Below, piece after piece: positions 52,608 to 61,549 of a stretch of 62,870 nucleotides of DNA (positions are counted from its first letter, which is position 1; each line of letters begins with the position of its first letter). The stretch spans positions 1-62,870 of the forward strand of contig JABXIM010000002.1 of assembly GCA_013373085.1 (NCBI GenBank), read 5' to 3'. Source of the stretch: Oceanospirillaceae bacterium (lineage in GTDB: Bacteria; Pseudomonadota; Gammaproteobacteria; Pseudomonadales; Balneatricaceae). A model generated the notes under the pieces. It did no database searches, was not told the DNA's origin, and worked only from the letters and a program-made list of their open reading frames with translations. Both the position numbers and the translations under genes were made by a program.

Positions 52608-54560
52608 TCAGTGGACCAGTAAACGTCCGGTTGCTGTTTTCAGGTAATTGTCGAAGGCAGCTGCCGGCATCGGCCGGGCGAAGAGATAGCCCTGGCCGTA
52701 GTCGCAGCCGGTCGTGTTAAGCAGTGCCTGCTGAACGGGAGTTTCGATGCCCTCGGCGATGACCTTGAGGTCGAGCTTGTGCGCCATCACGATCATCGCC
52801 TCGCAAAGTGCCAGATCGCTGCTGCCGGCCTGGAGGTTGCGGACAAAGGACTTGTCTATTTTCAGATAGTCGATATCGAACTTCTTAAGGTAGGACATGG
52901 AGGAGTAGCCGGTGCCGAAATCGTCGAGGGAGACCTCGATGCCCAGTTGCTGAATTTCCATCAGGCGACAGGCAAAGTCGTTGTCCATCAGCAGCCCTTC
53001 GGTGATCTCGATGGCGATCGCGGATCCTGGCAGGTTAAGGGACTGCAGGTGTTCGAGCCATTCCCGTATATCGATGCCCTCGGGATGCAACTGGACCGGC
53101 GACGTGTTGATACTGATCTGAAAGTCCGGTCTATGGGCTTGACGCCAGATTTTCGCCTGACGCGCGGCTTCACGGAAAACCCAGTCGCCGATGTCGATAA
53201 TCAGGCCGGTCTCCTCCGCCAGCGGAATGAAATCCATCGGACTGATCGGGCCCCGCTCGGGATGGTGCCAGCGGATCAGCGCCTCGGCCTTCACCACGGC
53301 ACCGCTGCCGCTGTCCACTATGGGCTGGTAGAGCAGTTGGAACTGCTGCTGCTTGAGGGCGTTGCGCAGGTCGTTGATCAACTCGACCCGTGCCTGGGCC
53401 GCTCGCTGCATCGATGCGGTGAAATAGTGGAACCGGTTACGTCCCTGTTCCTTGGCAACGTACATCGCCTGATCGGCGTTCTTCAGCAGGGTATTGACGT
53501 CGCCGGCGTCATCCGGATAGAAGGTGATGCCGATGCTGGCAGAGATGTAGTCCTTGCGGCCAGCGAGCTGAAACGGCTCATTGAAAGTGCGCAGGATCTG
53601 CTGGCTGATCGGAGCGACGGTGTCGGTATCGTCCAGGTCGCCGAGAATGATGGTGAACTCGTCACCACCGAGTCGGGCAACGGTATCGGATTCGCGTACA
53701 CAGCGCTCCAGTCGTCGTGCTGCCTCCTTCAGCAGAATGTCGCCGATATCGTGGCCCTGGGTATCGTTGATGTCCTTGAAGCGGTCCAGGTCGAGGTACA
53801 GCAGCGCCAGCCGTCCGTTGCTTCGGTGCGCTTTCTTGATTTCCTGTTCCAGGCGGTCGCGGAACAGGCGCCGGTTGGGCAGGCCGGTCAGCGGATCGAA
53901 GTTGGCGAGGTTGCTGAATTGTGAACGGCTGGCTTGCAACTGGCGGATCTGCCGAATAACGATGCCAAAGAACAGCAGTGTCAACAGTAGCTGGAAGATG
54001 ATCAGAGCGGTACTGATGAGAATCTGCCTTTCGACCTCGGCGGCACGAACCTCGGAGTGCATGCCTGAGCGCTGAACCGAATTCAGGGACAGGTCATGCA
54101 GCTGTTGCTGGATGGGTTTCAGTCGTCGCAGTATCTGACGCAATGAAGCATCGTCCAGGGCGGCGCTGTTGCCGGCTTCGAAATGGGGGGCGACCGTATC
54201 GAGGAAGGCGTAGATGCTTTCCAGGGTGGCGTGGTAATCCCGCTCATCGAGCAGCAGGGGGGCGGCTGGATTGCTTTTCAGAACGTCGACACGGCTGTAG
54301 AAGATGTCATAGCGAAGTTGTAGAAGTTCGATATCCAGCGGCGATTCGCTATCCAGCGATTCATAGAGGCGGTTGCCAAAGCGCAGGGCTTCAGCTTCGA
54401 CCTGAAACACGTTCCAGCTGACATTGCTTTCATTATATTGGACAGTGCTGTTGAGCAAGCGGCTCTGGTGATACTGGATATAGATAACCACCGAGAAAAC
54501 CAGCAGCAGAGCGACGCTGATCAGGATTAGCCAGTACTTCGTGCTTCTGGTTGCCTGCAT
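52608..54560 (-). CDS. Membrane GGDEF-EAL cyclic-di-GMP enzyme
   Basis: This 650-residue protein has a membrane helix at about 9-29, a helical periplasmic sensor (30-175), and a second helix at about 181-203. The GGDEF domain has an intact GGDEF at 298-302 and an I-site R289-E-S-D292. The EAL domain (from about 400) shows EAL at 426-428, EITEGLLMD, LDDFGTGYSSMSYLKKF and DYLKIDKSFV. Both activities look preserved, so it may make and break c-di-GMP depending on its signal. It lies 30 bases after the small molybdopterin-fold gene on the same strand, so that secreted protein is a candidate ligand sensor for it. Confidence 0.92.
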   Translation of the reverse strand: MQATRSTKYWLILISVALLLVFSVVIYIQYHQSRLLNSTVQYNESNVSWNVFQVEAEALRFGNRLYESLDSESPLDIELLQLRYDIFYSRVDVLKSNPAAPLLLDERDYHATLESIYAFLDTVAPHFEAGNSAALDDASLRQILRRLKPIQQQLHDLSLNSVQRSGMHSEVRAAEVERQILISTALIIFQLLLTLLFFGIVIRQIRQLQASRSQFSNLANFDPLTGLPNRRLFRDRLEQEIKKAHRSNGRLALLYLDLDRFKDINDTQGHDIGDILLKEAARRLERCVRESDTVARLGGDEFTIILGDLDDTDTVAPISQQILRTFNEPFQLAGRKDYISASIGITFYPDDAGDVNTLLKNADQAMYVAKEQGRNRFHYFTASMQRAAQARVELINDLRNALKQQQFQLLYQPIVDSGSGAVVKAEALIRWHHPERGPISPMDFIPLAEETGLIIDIGDWVFREAARQAKIWRQAHRPDFQISINTSPVQLHPEGIDIREWLEHLQSLNLPGSAIAIEITEGLLMDNDFACRLMEIQQLGIEVSLDDFGTGYSSMSYLKKFDIDYLKIDKSFVRNLQAGSSDLALCEAMIVMAHKLDLKVIAEGIETPVQQALLNTTGCDYGQGYLFARPMPAAAFDNYLKTATGRLLVH

Positions 54561-54590
54561 CTGTCGTTTGGATCGGTCTCTGTGTTGTTA

Positions 54591-55100
54591 TTATTCGATA
54601 TTGATCGCTTTGAGTTGCCAAATAGCTCGATTGTAGTAGATCTGGGACTGGGTTTCGTGTTGCTGATCAAAGGGGTAGATAATGAACAGCGGTCCCTTGT
54701 TGCGCACCGACATCGGTTCTCCGTCCATCAGTCGGGCAATAATCATATCGAACTTACTGGCGTCTTCGATCGGTATATCGACCTTGTAATCGTTGAGGGC
54801 GATCGCCTGTACGGTATCGCCCTCGGCGCCCACCCGTGCGAGCACTTCCCGCAGCAATGGCCCGCTGAACTCGTGGGCTTCGGGGTGCCACGGCGTGTTG
54901 GTGACAAACCCATACTGCGGCAGGGCCTCGAGCATTTCCATATCGAATACGAAACTGCCGTCCATGTTGGTTTCGCTGATCTGGCCACTGACCGTCAAAA
55001 CGACGTTTCCCGTCGGTGCTTCGCTTGCCATAGTGGACGTCGGCGACAGCAGGCTGGCGGTCAGCCCCAATGCCGGGAGCAGACATTTGAAGATGGGCAT
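54591..55100 (-). CDS. Periplasmic molybdopterin-oxidoreductase-fold protein without the molybdenum cysteine
   Basis: This 169-residue protein has a signal peptide (MPIFKCLLPALGLTASLL, cleavage near TMASEA). A domain follows resembling the sulfite-oxidase/YedY molybdopterin fold: LTVSGQISET, FDMEMLEALPQYGFVTNT, FSGPLLREVLARVGAEGDT, AIALNDYKVDIPIEDASKFD and GPLFIIYPFDQQ. The mature part contains no cysteine, although this fold ligates molybdenum with one. It is thus unlikely to be an oxidoreductase. It is the upstream member of an apparent operon with the GGDEF-EAL gene and may be a ligand-binding sensor. That is inference. Confidence 0.78.
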   Translation of the reverse strand: MPIFKCLLPALGLTASLLSPTSTMASEAPTGNVVLTVSGQISETNMDGSFVFDMEMLEALPQYGFVTNTPWHPEAHEFSGPLLREVLARVGAEGDTVQAIALNDYKVDIPIEDASKFDMIIARLMDGEPMSVRNKGPLFIIYPFDQQHETQSQIYYNRAIWQLKAINIE

Positions 55101-55342
55101 TTGCGAATTCCTTGTGCTTGATCCTTTTTATTGTCCTTTGCCTGGCTCTTCGATCAGGCAGGCTTGCCGCAGATGTTGCGCTCCGGCATGGCTGGCGGCA
55201 GCCTCGCTAGGCCCTAGCCTAGTGGAATCAGAAAGGAAAGCAAAGCCTGGATCCTGCGGTCCCGCCAATAATCTCAAACAAGCGTTTAGGGTGTTTCCGG
55301 AATTGCTGTAAATGCGTGGAGTTTCGGCATTGTCGGTAAGTA

Positions 55343-55364
55343 GGCGGGGCTGGCGAACCCCGCC
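55343..55364 (-). terminator. Hairpin after pyrC'
   Basis: GGCGGGG (55343-55349) pairs with CCCCGCC (55358-55364), eleven bases past the pyrC' stop. No uridine run follows on the minus strand. The rest of the 274-base gap (55101-55374) holds no gene I can support. Confidence 0.5.
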
Positions 55365-55374
55365 CGAAGAGCTG

Positions 55375-56646
55375 TCAGAGCTGGTAGACCAGCTCGCCGC
55401 CAAGCAGCGTATGGGTGACGCGTCCGTGCAGTTCGGTGCCCATGAAGGGGCTGTTGCTGCCACCCGAACGAGTGGTTGCAGCGGTAGGTGTCCAGCGGGC
55501 CTCGGGATCGAAAATGCAGACGTCCGCCGCGCGTCCGGCGCGCAGGGTGCCTGCGTCGATGCCGAGAATGGCCGCGGGCTCGCAGGTCAGCTTGGCGATC
55601 AGTTGCGGCAGCTCGAGCAGATCCTGATCGACCAGCATCAGGCTCAGTGACAGCAGGGTTTCGAGCCCGCTCATGCCGGGCTCGGTTGCCGCGAACGGAG
55701 CCTGCTTGGCGATAGCGTCGTGGGGCTGGTGATCGGAGCAAATCGCCTGGATGCCGTCCGCCAGCAGGGCCTGGCGCAGGCCGGCACGGTCGAGCTGGCT
55801 GCGCAGCGGCGGTATCACGTGATAGTGGCTGTCGAAACCATCGACATTGATATCGCTCAGCAGCAGATGGTGAACGGCGACGTCGGCACTGACGCTGAGG
55901 CCGCGTGCGCGCGCTTCCATGATCATCCGTGCCGACCGTTCGCAGGAAATCTGACCGAAGTGCGCCCGTACGCCGGTCTGCTCGACCAGTATCAGGCAGC
56001 GCGCGACCTCGACGGTTTCCGCCGCTTCCGGAATGCCTGCCAGCCCCAGGCGGGTGCTGGTGCTGTCGTCGTGCATGCAGCCTTTTGCCAGTTCAGCGTC
56101 CTGTGCCTGGAACAGCACCAGCAGGTCGTGGGTCGCGGCGTACTCCAGGCAGCGCATCAGTACCAGGCTGCTGCGGATTGGCTGGCGGCTGTTGCTGAAG
56201 GCGATACAGCCGGAGCTGGCCAGCGCGTGCATCGGCGACAGCTGTTCGCCTTCCAGACCTCGTGTCAGCGCGCCCATCGGCATCACCCGGGCCAGGCCGC
56301 TATCGCGGGCTTTGTCCTGAATCAACTGGGCCACCGCAGGCGTATCGACGATGGGGTTGGTAGTCGGCGGCGTCACCAGGGTGGTGATGCCGCCTGCGGC
56401 GGCCGCGGCGGTTTCCCGGGCGATGCTGCCCTTATGGGTGTAACCGGGCTCGCGCACATGGGCGCAGAGGTCGACGAGACCCGGGCAGACGACCTGTCCA
56501 TTGGCATCCAGCGTCTGTTCGGCTGCGAATCCCGCCGGTGCGGTTCCAATGCCGACGATTTCACCGGCGCCGATATAAAGGTCGGTCACCTGATCGAGCT
56601 GCTGACTCGGGTCGATCACGCGCCCGCCGGTAATCCTGATATTCAT
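55375..56646 (-). CDS. pyrC': Dihydroorotase-like non-catalytic subunit PyrC' (PyrX)
   Basis: This 423-residue, dihydroorotase-fold protein follows pyrB by 20 bases. Active type I enzymes have D-x-H-x-H; here it reads DLCAH (D59-H63), so the first histidine is a cysteine. The second histidine pair is replaced by FGQIS (residues 230-234), the HxED-type motif by FQAQD (179-183), and FSDDG by FSNSR (150-154). SDHQPHD is kept. This matches the Pseudomonas-type PyrC', which stabilises the PyrB dodecamer without hydrolysing dihydroorotate. The real dihydroorotase must be elsewhere. The ATG at 56646 has an AGGAG site. Confidence 0.92.
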   Translation of the reverse strand: MNIRITGGRVIDPSQQLDQVTDLYIGAGEIVGIGTAPAGFAAEQTLDANGQVVCPGLVDLCAHVREPGYTHKGSIARETAAAAAGGITTLVTPPTTNPIVDTPAVAQLIQDKARDSGLARVMPMGALTRGLEGEQLSPMHALASSGCIAFSNSRQPIRSSLVLMRCLEYAATHDLLVLFQAQDAELAKGCMHDDSTSTRLGLAGIPEAAETVEVARCLILVEQTGVRAHFGQISCERSARMIMEARARGLSVSADVAVHHLLLSDINVDGFDSHYHVIPPLRSQLDRAGLRQALLADGIQAICSDHQPHDAIAKQAPFAATEPGMSGLETLLSLSLMLVDQDLLELPQLIAKLTCEPAAILGIDAGTLRAGRAADVCIFDPEARWTPTAATTRSGGSNSPFMGTELHGRVTHTLLGGELVYQL

Positions 56647-56666
56647 CTGTTGAGGCTCCTGTCCGG

Positions 56667-57671
56667 TCACTGCGCCTGTTCGTGGGGATGCTGACGTTCG
56701 ACCGTCTGGCCGCTCATGGCCATCGACATCACGGCCATCCGCACGGCGATGCCGTTGGTGACCTGGTCAAGGATCAGCGACCGCGGACCATCGGCAATCG
56801 CCGATTCGATCTCGACTCCACGATTGATCGGGCCGGGGTGCATCACCACGGCGTCCGGACGGGCGTAGGCCAGCTTCTCGGTGGTCATGCCGTAGAGCCG
56901 GTAGAATTCGGATTCGCTTGGCAGCAGAGCGCTGTTCATGCGTTCTTTCTGCAGTCGCAGCATCATGATGACGTCGACATCCTGCAGGCCGGATCTCATG
57001 TCGGTGAAGACTTTCACGCCCATGGCCTCGATATGACGCGGCAGCAGGGTCTTGGGACCGATGACGCGGACCTCGCTGGCGCCCAGGGTGCGCAGCGCGT
57101 GGATCTGCGAGCGCGCCACCCGCGAGTGCAGGATGTCGCCGACGATAGCGACCTTTAGGGGGGCGAAGTCACCCTTGTGGCGACGGATAGTGAGCATGTC
57201 GAGCATGGCCTGCGTCGGGTGCGCGTGGCGGCCATCGCCGGCGTTGATCACGGCGACGTCCGGCGTGACCCGGCTGGCGATGAAGTGGGCTGCGCCGCTG
57301 TCGGCATGCCGTACCACGAACATGTCGGAGTGCATCGCCTCCAGTGTCATCAGGGTGTCCTTGAGGGTTTCGCCCTTGGACGTCGACGAGGTGCTGATGT
57401 TCAGGTTCAGCACGTCGGCGGACAGCCGCTTGGCGGCAAGCTCGAAGGTGCTGAGGGTGCGCGTGCTGGCCTCGAAAAACAGGTTGACGACGGTGCGACC
57501 GCGCAGCAACGGTACCTTCTTGATCTGCTTGGCCCCCATGTCGATGAAGGAGTCGGCCGTGTCGAGTATTTCGGTCAGCAGTTCCCGCGACAGCCCCTCG
57601 GTGGTGAGGAAGTGTCGCAGCTGGCCCTTGCTGTTCAGTTGGATCCGGTTCGGATCTTGCGGCTCAAACAT
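56667..57671 (-). CDS. pyrB: Aspartate carbamoyltransferase catalytic subunit
   Basis: This 334-residue enzyme joins carbamoyl phosphate and aspartate in pyrimidine synthesis. It has the carbamoyl-phosphate motif [73 protein letters not shown] and [12 protein letters not shown]. The extended N-terminus (about 20 residues more than in E. coli) is found in Pseudomonas-type PyrB, which needs PyrC'. pyrR precedes it by 14 bases, forming a pyrR-pyrB-pyrC' operon. Confidence 0.97.
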   Translation of the reverse strand: MFEPQDPNRIQLNSKGQLRHFLTTEGLSRELLTEILDTADSFIDMGAKQIKKVPLLRGRTVVNLFFEASTRTLSTFELAAKRLSADVLNLNISTSSTSKGETLKDTLMTLEAMHSDMFVVRHADSGAAHFIASRVTPDVAVINAGDGRHAHPTQAMLDMLTIRRHKGDFAPLKVAIVGDILHSRVARSQIHALRTLGASEVRVIGPKTLLPRHIEAMGVKVFTDMRSGLQDVDVIMMLRLQKERMNSALLPSESEFYRLYGMTTEKLAYARPDAVVMHPGPINRGVEIESAIADGPRSLILDQVTNGIAVRMAVMSMAMSGQTVERQHPHEQAQ

Positions 57672-57685
57672 GGTGTTGGCTTGGC

Positions 57686-58195
57686 TCAGGTTCGTTGACG
57701 GATATTGAGTTCCAGCGGTTCCGGACCGCTGAGCTTGACCACCTGATTGGGGCCGATGGCCAGGGTGCCGCCGACGATATCGGCCTGGATCGGCAGTTCG
57801 CGGCGTTGCAGGTCCAGCAGCGTGACCAGGGTCACCGAGGCCGGGCGGCCGTAGTCGAACAGTTCGTTGAGTGCCGCCCGTACGGTGCGGCCGGACATCA
57901 GTACGTCGTCGATCAGCACGATATGGCGGCCCTCGGTGTCGCCCGGCAGCTGCGAAGGCTGTACGCTCGGGTGCAGTCCCTTCTGGGTGAAGTCGTCGCG
58001 ATAGAAGGAGATGTCGAGGATGCCGATGGGGTCCTCGAAGCCGAGCTGTTGTTGCAGTCGCTCGGCAATCCAGACACCGCCGGTGCGAATGCCGACGATC
58101 AGGGGGTTGTCGATGTGACGCTGTTCCAGCAGCGCTTTGAGCTCAGTGCCCATCTTGTCGAGCAGGGCGTCGACGCTAAGGCTTCCCGATGTCAT
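57686..58195 (-). CDS. pyrR: PyrR-type phosphoribosyltransferase/regulator
   Basis: This 169-residue protein has the PRPP motif [20 protein letters not shown] and [41 protein letters not shown] follows. In Pseudomonas, PyrR influences pyrB expression; in Gram-positive bacteria it binds the operon leader mRNA. I cannot see a classical attenuator here. It overlaps ruvX by 20 bases. Confidence 0.93.
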   Translation of the reverse strand: MTSGSLSVDALLDKMGTELKALLEQRHIDNPLIVGIRTGGVWIAERLQQQLGFEDPIGILDISFYRDDFTQKGLHPSVQPSQLPGDTEGRHIVLIDDVLMSGRTVRAALNELFDYGRPASVTLVTLLDLQRRELPIQADIVGGTLAIGPNQVVKLSGPEPLELNIRQRT

Positions 58196-58652
58196 AAATG
58201 TCTTCCAGTTTGGTATGGCTGGGAATGCGGTCTGTAGTCGAAAACCAGCTTTCGAGTATCAGCTGCGCGGCGATGCCGTCGACCGATTCCTTGCGGTAGT
58301 TGGTGCCGCCGCCAGCGGCAAGGTGAATCCGTTTGGCCTCGGCGGTACTGAGGCGTTCGTCTATCAGGTAGCAGGGGCGCTGGTAACGGTCCTGCAGGCG
58401 GTTGGCGAATTTGCGCGCGCGGCGCGCCATCTCGCTGATGCTGCCATCCATGTTGAGCGGAATGCCTACCACCAGGGCGTCGGGCGCCCATTCTGCTATC
58501 AACGGGTCCAGCGCCGTCCAGTCGGGGATGCCGTCCCGGGCGTTGATCGGGGAAAGGGGAGTCGCGGTACCGGTCAGTGCCTGACCCACTGCGACACCGA
58601 TACGGCCGGTGCCGAAATCAAAGGCTAGTGCCTGCTGGCAGTCTGCGCTCAT
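58176..58652 (-). CDS. ruvX: YqgF/RuvX Holliday-junction resolvase-like nuclease
   Basis: This 158-residue RNase-H-fold protein carries the catalytic start [38 protein letters not shown], and [12 protein letters not shown]. It is thought to process rRNA ends or resolve junctions. Length and motifs match YqgF. It sits between yqgE and pyrR as in most gammaproteobacteria. Confidence 0.95.
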   Translation of the reverse strand: MSADCQQALAFDFGTGRIGVAVGQALTGTATPLSPINARDGIPDWTALDPLIAEWAPDALVVGIPLNMDGSISEMARRARKFANRLQDRYQRPCYLIDERLSTAEAKRIHLAAGGGTNYRKESVDGIAAQLILESWFSTTDRIPSHTKLEDIYDIGKP

Positions 58653-58661
58653 TCAGTCTCG

Positions 58662-59240
58662 TTATGCATGCCCTGCCTGGGCGGTGAGAAGATCCAGGTT
58701 GATACCCAGTGTGGATGCGGCCGCCTGCAAGCGCTCGTCGGCCGGAATCCGGAATATTATATCCAAATTGGCCGGACAGCTTAACCAGGCATTTTCGCTG
58801 ATTTCCCGTTCCAGCTGGCCGGCGCCCCAGCCGGCATAGCCGAGAGCGATCAGCGCATCGGAGGGACCCGAGCCGCAGGCGATGGCTTCGAGGATGTCGA
58901 TGGATGTGGTGAGGCACACCTCGTCGGTGACCTGATAGGAGGCGAGCCAGGGCGGTGTGGTGCCCTGGGGGGTGCGGTGAAGGACAAAACCCCGTTCGCC
59001 CTGCACCGGGCCGCCGGCATAGATCGGGCGATTGTCCCGCACCTGGATTTCGCGCTCGAGTTCCAGATGTTTGAGCAGGTCGTTGAGCTGCAGGTCGATC
59101 TGCCGGTTGATGACGATACCCATGGCCCCGTACTCGCTGTGGTCGCATATGTAGGTGACCGTTTGCGCGAAGTGCAGGTCGTGCATATGGGGCATCGAGA
59201 TCAGGAAATGATCCCGCAGGCTTGGCTGCTTGGGGGGCAT
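58662..59240 (-). CDS. UPF0301 protein YqgE
   Basis: This 192-residue protein matches YqgE/AlgH: SLRDHFLISMPHMHDLHFAQ, TYICDHSEYGAMGIVINRQ, PIYAGGPVQGERGFVLHRT, SIDILEAIACGSGP and ALGYAGWGAGQLEREISENAWL. The molecular function is unknown; AlgH is linked with alginate control in P. aeruginosa. The ATG at 59240 has a TTAGGA site. A GTG at 59264 would add eight residues. Confidence 0.92.
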   Translation of the reverse strand: MPPKQPSLRDHFLISMPHMHDLHFAQTVTYICDHSEYGAMGIVINRQIDLQLNDLLKHLELEREIQVRDNRPIYAGGPVQGERGFVLHRTPQGTTPPWLASYQVTDEVCLTTSIDILEAIACGSGPSDALIALGYAGWGAGQLEREISENAWLSCPANLDIIFRIPADERLQAAASTLGINLDLLTAQAGHA

Positions 59241-59271
59241 CGGTGTGTGTCCTAAGGGTTTCACCTAAGGA

Positions 59272-60255
59272 TTAGTATAGCCGTGCCTGATTCTCAAATT
59301 TCCAGGTTCTAATTATTTCAAGTACATCGGTAGTCTTGCGCATATCTACCGGAAACGGCTGGAAGGGCGCGGCCAGTCTCACGATTCGAATGGCAGCCTC
59401 GTCGAGTATCCGGTAGCCTGACGAGTGCAGGATTTCGATATCAGCGACACTGCCGTCCGGCAGGATTTTCACCAGCAGTCGCAGGCTGCCATATATGCCC
59501 TTGTCGCGAGCCTCCGTCGGATAGTTGCGATTGCCATAATCCTCGACGCGGCGGCGCCAGTTTTCGAAGTAGGCCGCCTCGCTGTGCTTGAGCGTCGAGG
59601 CGCTGGTGAAGCGCCTGACTTTCGGGCGCTTGGCGTACGCTTCCTGCTGCATGTCCAGTTGTGCCTGCAGACTGGCGATTTCCAGACTGCGGGCCAGCAG
59701 CGAGGAGGAGGCACCCGGTGCCGGAGGCGGTGCGGCCTCCTCCGGTTTCGGTTCGCGGCGGGTCTGCTTGGTTGGCGCCGGTGCCGTCGTCGTGACCACC
59801 TTGGCCGGGCTCGGCTCGGCCTTCACGGAGGGTTGTTCGGCGACCTTGGGCGGGGGCTCCGGTACCGGAGCAGGCTGCACCGTTTCGGCAGGCGCCGGGA
59901 CCGGCTGGCTCTGCTGCATCGCCTGCTGCTTGATCTCTTCGCTCTGGAACGGGGTCTCTTCCCGTGTTGACGGCGCCCGCTTTTCATCCAGGGTACCGCT
60001 GCCCTGCTGATTCGCCTGGGCGATGAAGTCGGCCTGTTCCGGGGCCTTCTCGCTTTCGAAGCGTGCCAGGGTGATATCGATCACTTTGCGCGGAGGTTCG
60101 ATCTTCGGCGCCGTGAAACCGATCCCCAGGGCCAGGATCGCGTGCACCGCGACGGCGAGGAACAGAGTGAAGCCGAAACGATCCATTGCGCCGACGGCAG
60201 GCGCCGGCGGAGCGGTCACCGGTCTGGTGACGGGGGCTTCGGCTGGCCGATTCAC
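59272..60255 (-). CDS. TonB-family energy transducer (TonB3-like)
   Basis: This 327-residue protein has one membrane helix near residues 25-47 and a long proline-, alanine- and glutamine-rich linker. The C-terminal TonB domain reads LRLLVKILPDGSVADIEILHSSGYRILDEAAIRIVRLAAPF. The domain passes the proton-motive energy to outer-membrane receptors. No exbB/exbD lies nearby. In P. aeruginosa the TonB gene next to gshB (tonB3) is linked to twitching rather than iron, so the same may hold here. It overlaps gshB by four bases at that gene's end. Confidence 0.92.
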   Translation of the reverse strand: MNRPAEAPVTRPVTAPPAPAVGAMDRFGFTLFLAVAVHAILALGIGFTAPKIEPPRKVIDITLARFESEKAPEQADFIAQANQQGSGTLDEKRAPSTREETPFQSEEIKQQAMQQSQPVPAPAETVQPAPVPEPPPKVAEQPSVKAEPSPAKVVTTTAPAPTKQTRREPKPEEAAPPPAPGASSSLLARSLEIASLQAQLDMQQEAYAKRPKVRRFTSASTLKHSEAAYFENWRRRVEDYGNRNYPTEARDKGIYGSLRLLVKILPDGSVADIEILHSSGYRILDEAAIRIVRLAAPFQPFPVDMRKTTDVLEIIRTWKFENQARLY

Positions 60256-61211
60256 GCGCTGCGTTCTCCCAGCGACTGCTCGATGGTATCCATCAGTTGC
60301 ATGCCGATATCAAGGCCGAACTGGTCGTCGAGTTCGCGGATGCAGGTTGGGCTGGTGACATTGATTTCGGTAAGGTAGTCACCGATCACATCCAGACCGA
60401 CGAACAGCAGTCCCTGCTCACGCAGCGTCGGTCCGACCTGTTCGCAGATCCAGCGGTCGCGGTCGCTCAGCGGGCGGCCCTCGCCCCTGCCGCCGACGGC
60501 TAGGTTGCCGCGGGTTTCCCCGGCCATCGGAATGCGCGCAAGTGCGTAGGGCACCGGTTCGCCGTTGACCATCAGAATGCGTTTGTCGCCGTCGAGAATC
60601 TCGGGAATGTATTTCTGGGCCATGATGGTTTCGCGGCCGTCCTTGGTCAACGTCTCGATGATGACCCCGAGATTAACGCCATCGTCCTGAATGCGGAAGA
60701 TCTGGCTGCCGCCCATGCCATCGAGGGGCTTAAAAATGACGTCTCGGTGTTCGGCATGGAACTGGCGCAGCAGGTCGGCGCGCCTTGTCACCAGTACCGG
60801 TGGGCAGCATTGCGGGAAGTGGGTGGCAAACAGTTTTTCGTTGAAATCCCGCAGTCGCTGTGGCGGATTTACCACCAGTACGCCCTGCTTTTCGGCTTGT
60901 TCCAGCAGGTGGGTGCTGTAGATGTATTCGTTGTTGAACGGCGGGTCCTTGCGCATCAGGATAACGTCGAGGTCGGCCAGCGGGGCGATGCGATAGTCGC
61001 CGCGGCTGAACCAGTCGTCCGGCTCCATGCGCACGTCCAGCGGCGCCATCTCGGCCATCACCTGGCCGTCGCGTGAGAACAGGTGTTGCTGTTCCATGTA
61101 CCAGAGCTCCCAGCCCTTGCGGCGGGCGGCCCAGAGCATGGCCAGCGAACTGTCTTTCTTGAAGTTGATGGACTCGATAGGGTCCATCACGATGCCAACC
61201 TTGAGGGTCAT
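60252..61211 (-). CDS. gshB: Glutathione synthetase
   Basis: This 319-residue ATP-grasp enzyme joins glutamylcysteine and glycine. It has KVGIVMDPIESINFKKDSSLAML, VILMRKDPPFNNEYIYSTHLLE, NPPQRLRDFNEKLFATHFP, FKPLDGMGGSQIFRI and VGLDVIGDYLTEINVTSPT. The start at 61211 (MTLKVGIVM) fits the family; ATG 61223 adds four residues and has a closer AGGA site. The gene precedes tonB on the minus strand. Confidence 0.95.
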   Translation of the reverse strand: MTLKVGIVMDPIESINFKKDSSLAMLWAARRKGWELWYMEQQHLFSRDGQVMAEMAPLDVRMEPDDWFSRGDYRIAPLADLDVILMRKDPPFNNEYIYSTHLLEQAEKQGVLVVNPPQRLRDFNEKLFATHFPQCCPPVLVTRRADLLRQFHAEHRDVIFKPLDGMGGSQIFRIQDDGVNLGVIIETLTKDGRETIMAQKYIPEILDGDKRILMVNGEPVPYALARIPMAGETRGNLAVGGRGEGRPLSDRDRWICEQVGPTLREQGLLFVGLDVIGDYLTEINVTSPTCIRELDDQFGLDIGMQLMDTIEQSLGERSA

Positions 61212-61449
61212 GTTCGGGTGCATCCTTTTGAATTCCTGCGGATTACCGCCAGTGTACCTCAGGGAGAGTGGTGAGTGGTAAGGCGTAAAGCGTGAGGCGT
61301 AATACCGTCTTTAACCGGAACCACGGCCGGAGGATGGGCAGAGCAATGCATCGGAGCGGAGGCTACAGGTTACGACGTCGTTCGGGCATCGCGAACCCCG
61401 TCAAATCGATCGTATTCCAGATCGATTGGCTTCAGTCGGCACAGCTCTT

Positions 61450-61482
61450 GTTGGGTTACGCGACTTCGTCGCTAGACCCAAC
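61450..61482. repeat. REP-like palindrome in the gshB-rsmE gap
   Basis: GTTGGGT (61450-61456) pairs with ACCCAAC (61476-61482); inner GCGAC and GTCGC form a stem around TTC. The GTTGGGTTACG...CCCAAC pattern recalls intergenic repeats abundant in pseudomonads. The gap 61212-61549 otherwise holds no gene; 61279-61303 has AGGCGTAA repeated with AAGCGTGAGG between the copies, close to a similar fragment at 40732. Confidence 0.6.
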
Positions 61483-61549
61483 CTGTGAAGCGCAGCGGCA
61501 GCGGCAGAGGCAGGTTGGTATCGTTGGCTCGAGGTCGCCCGGTTGCCGC

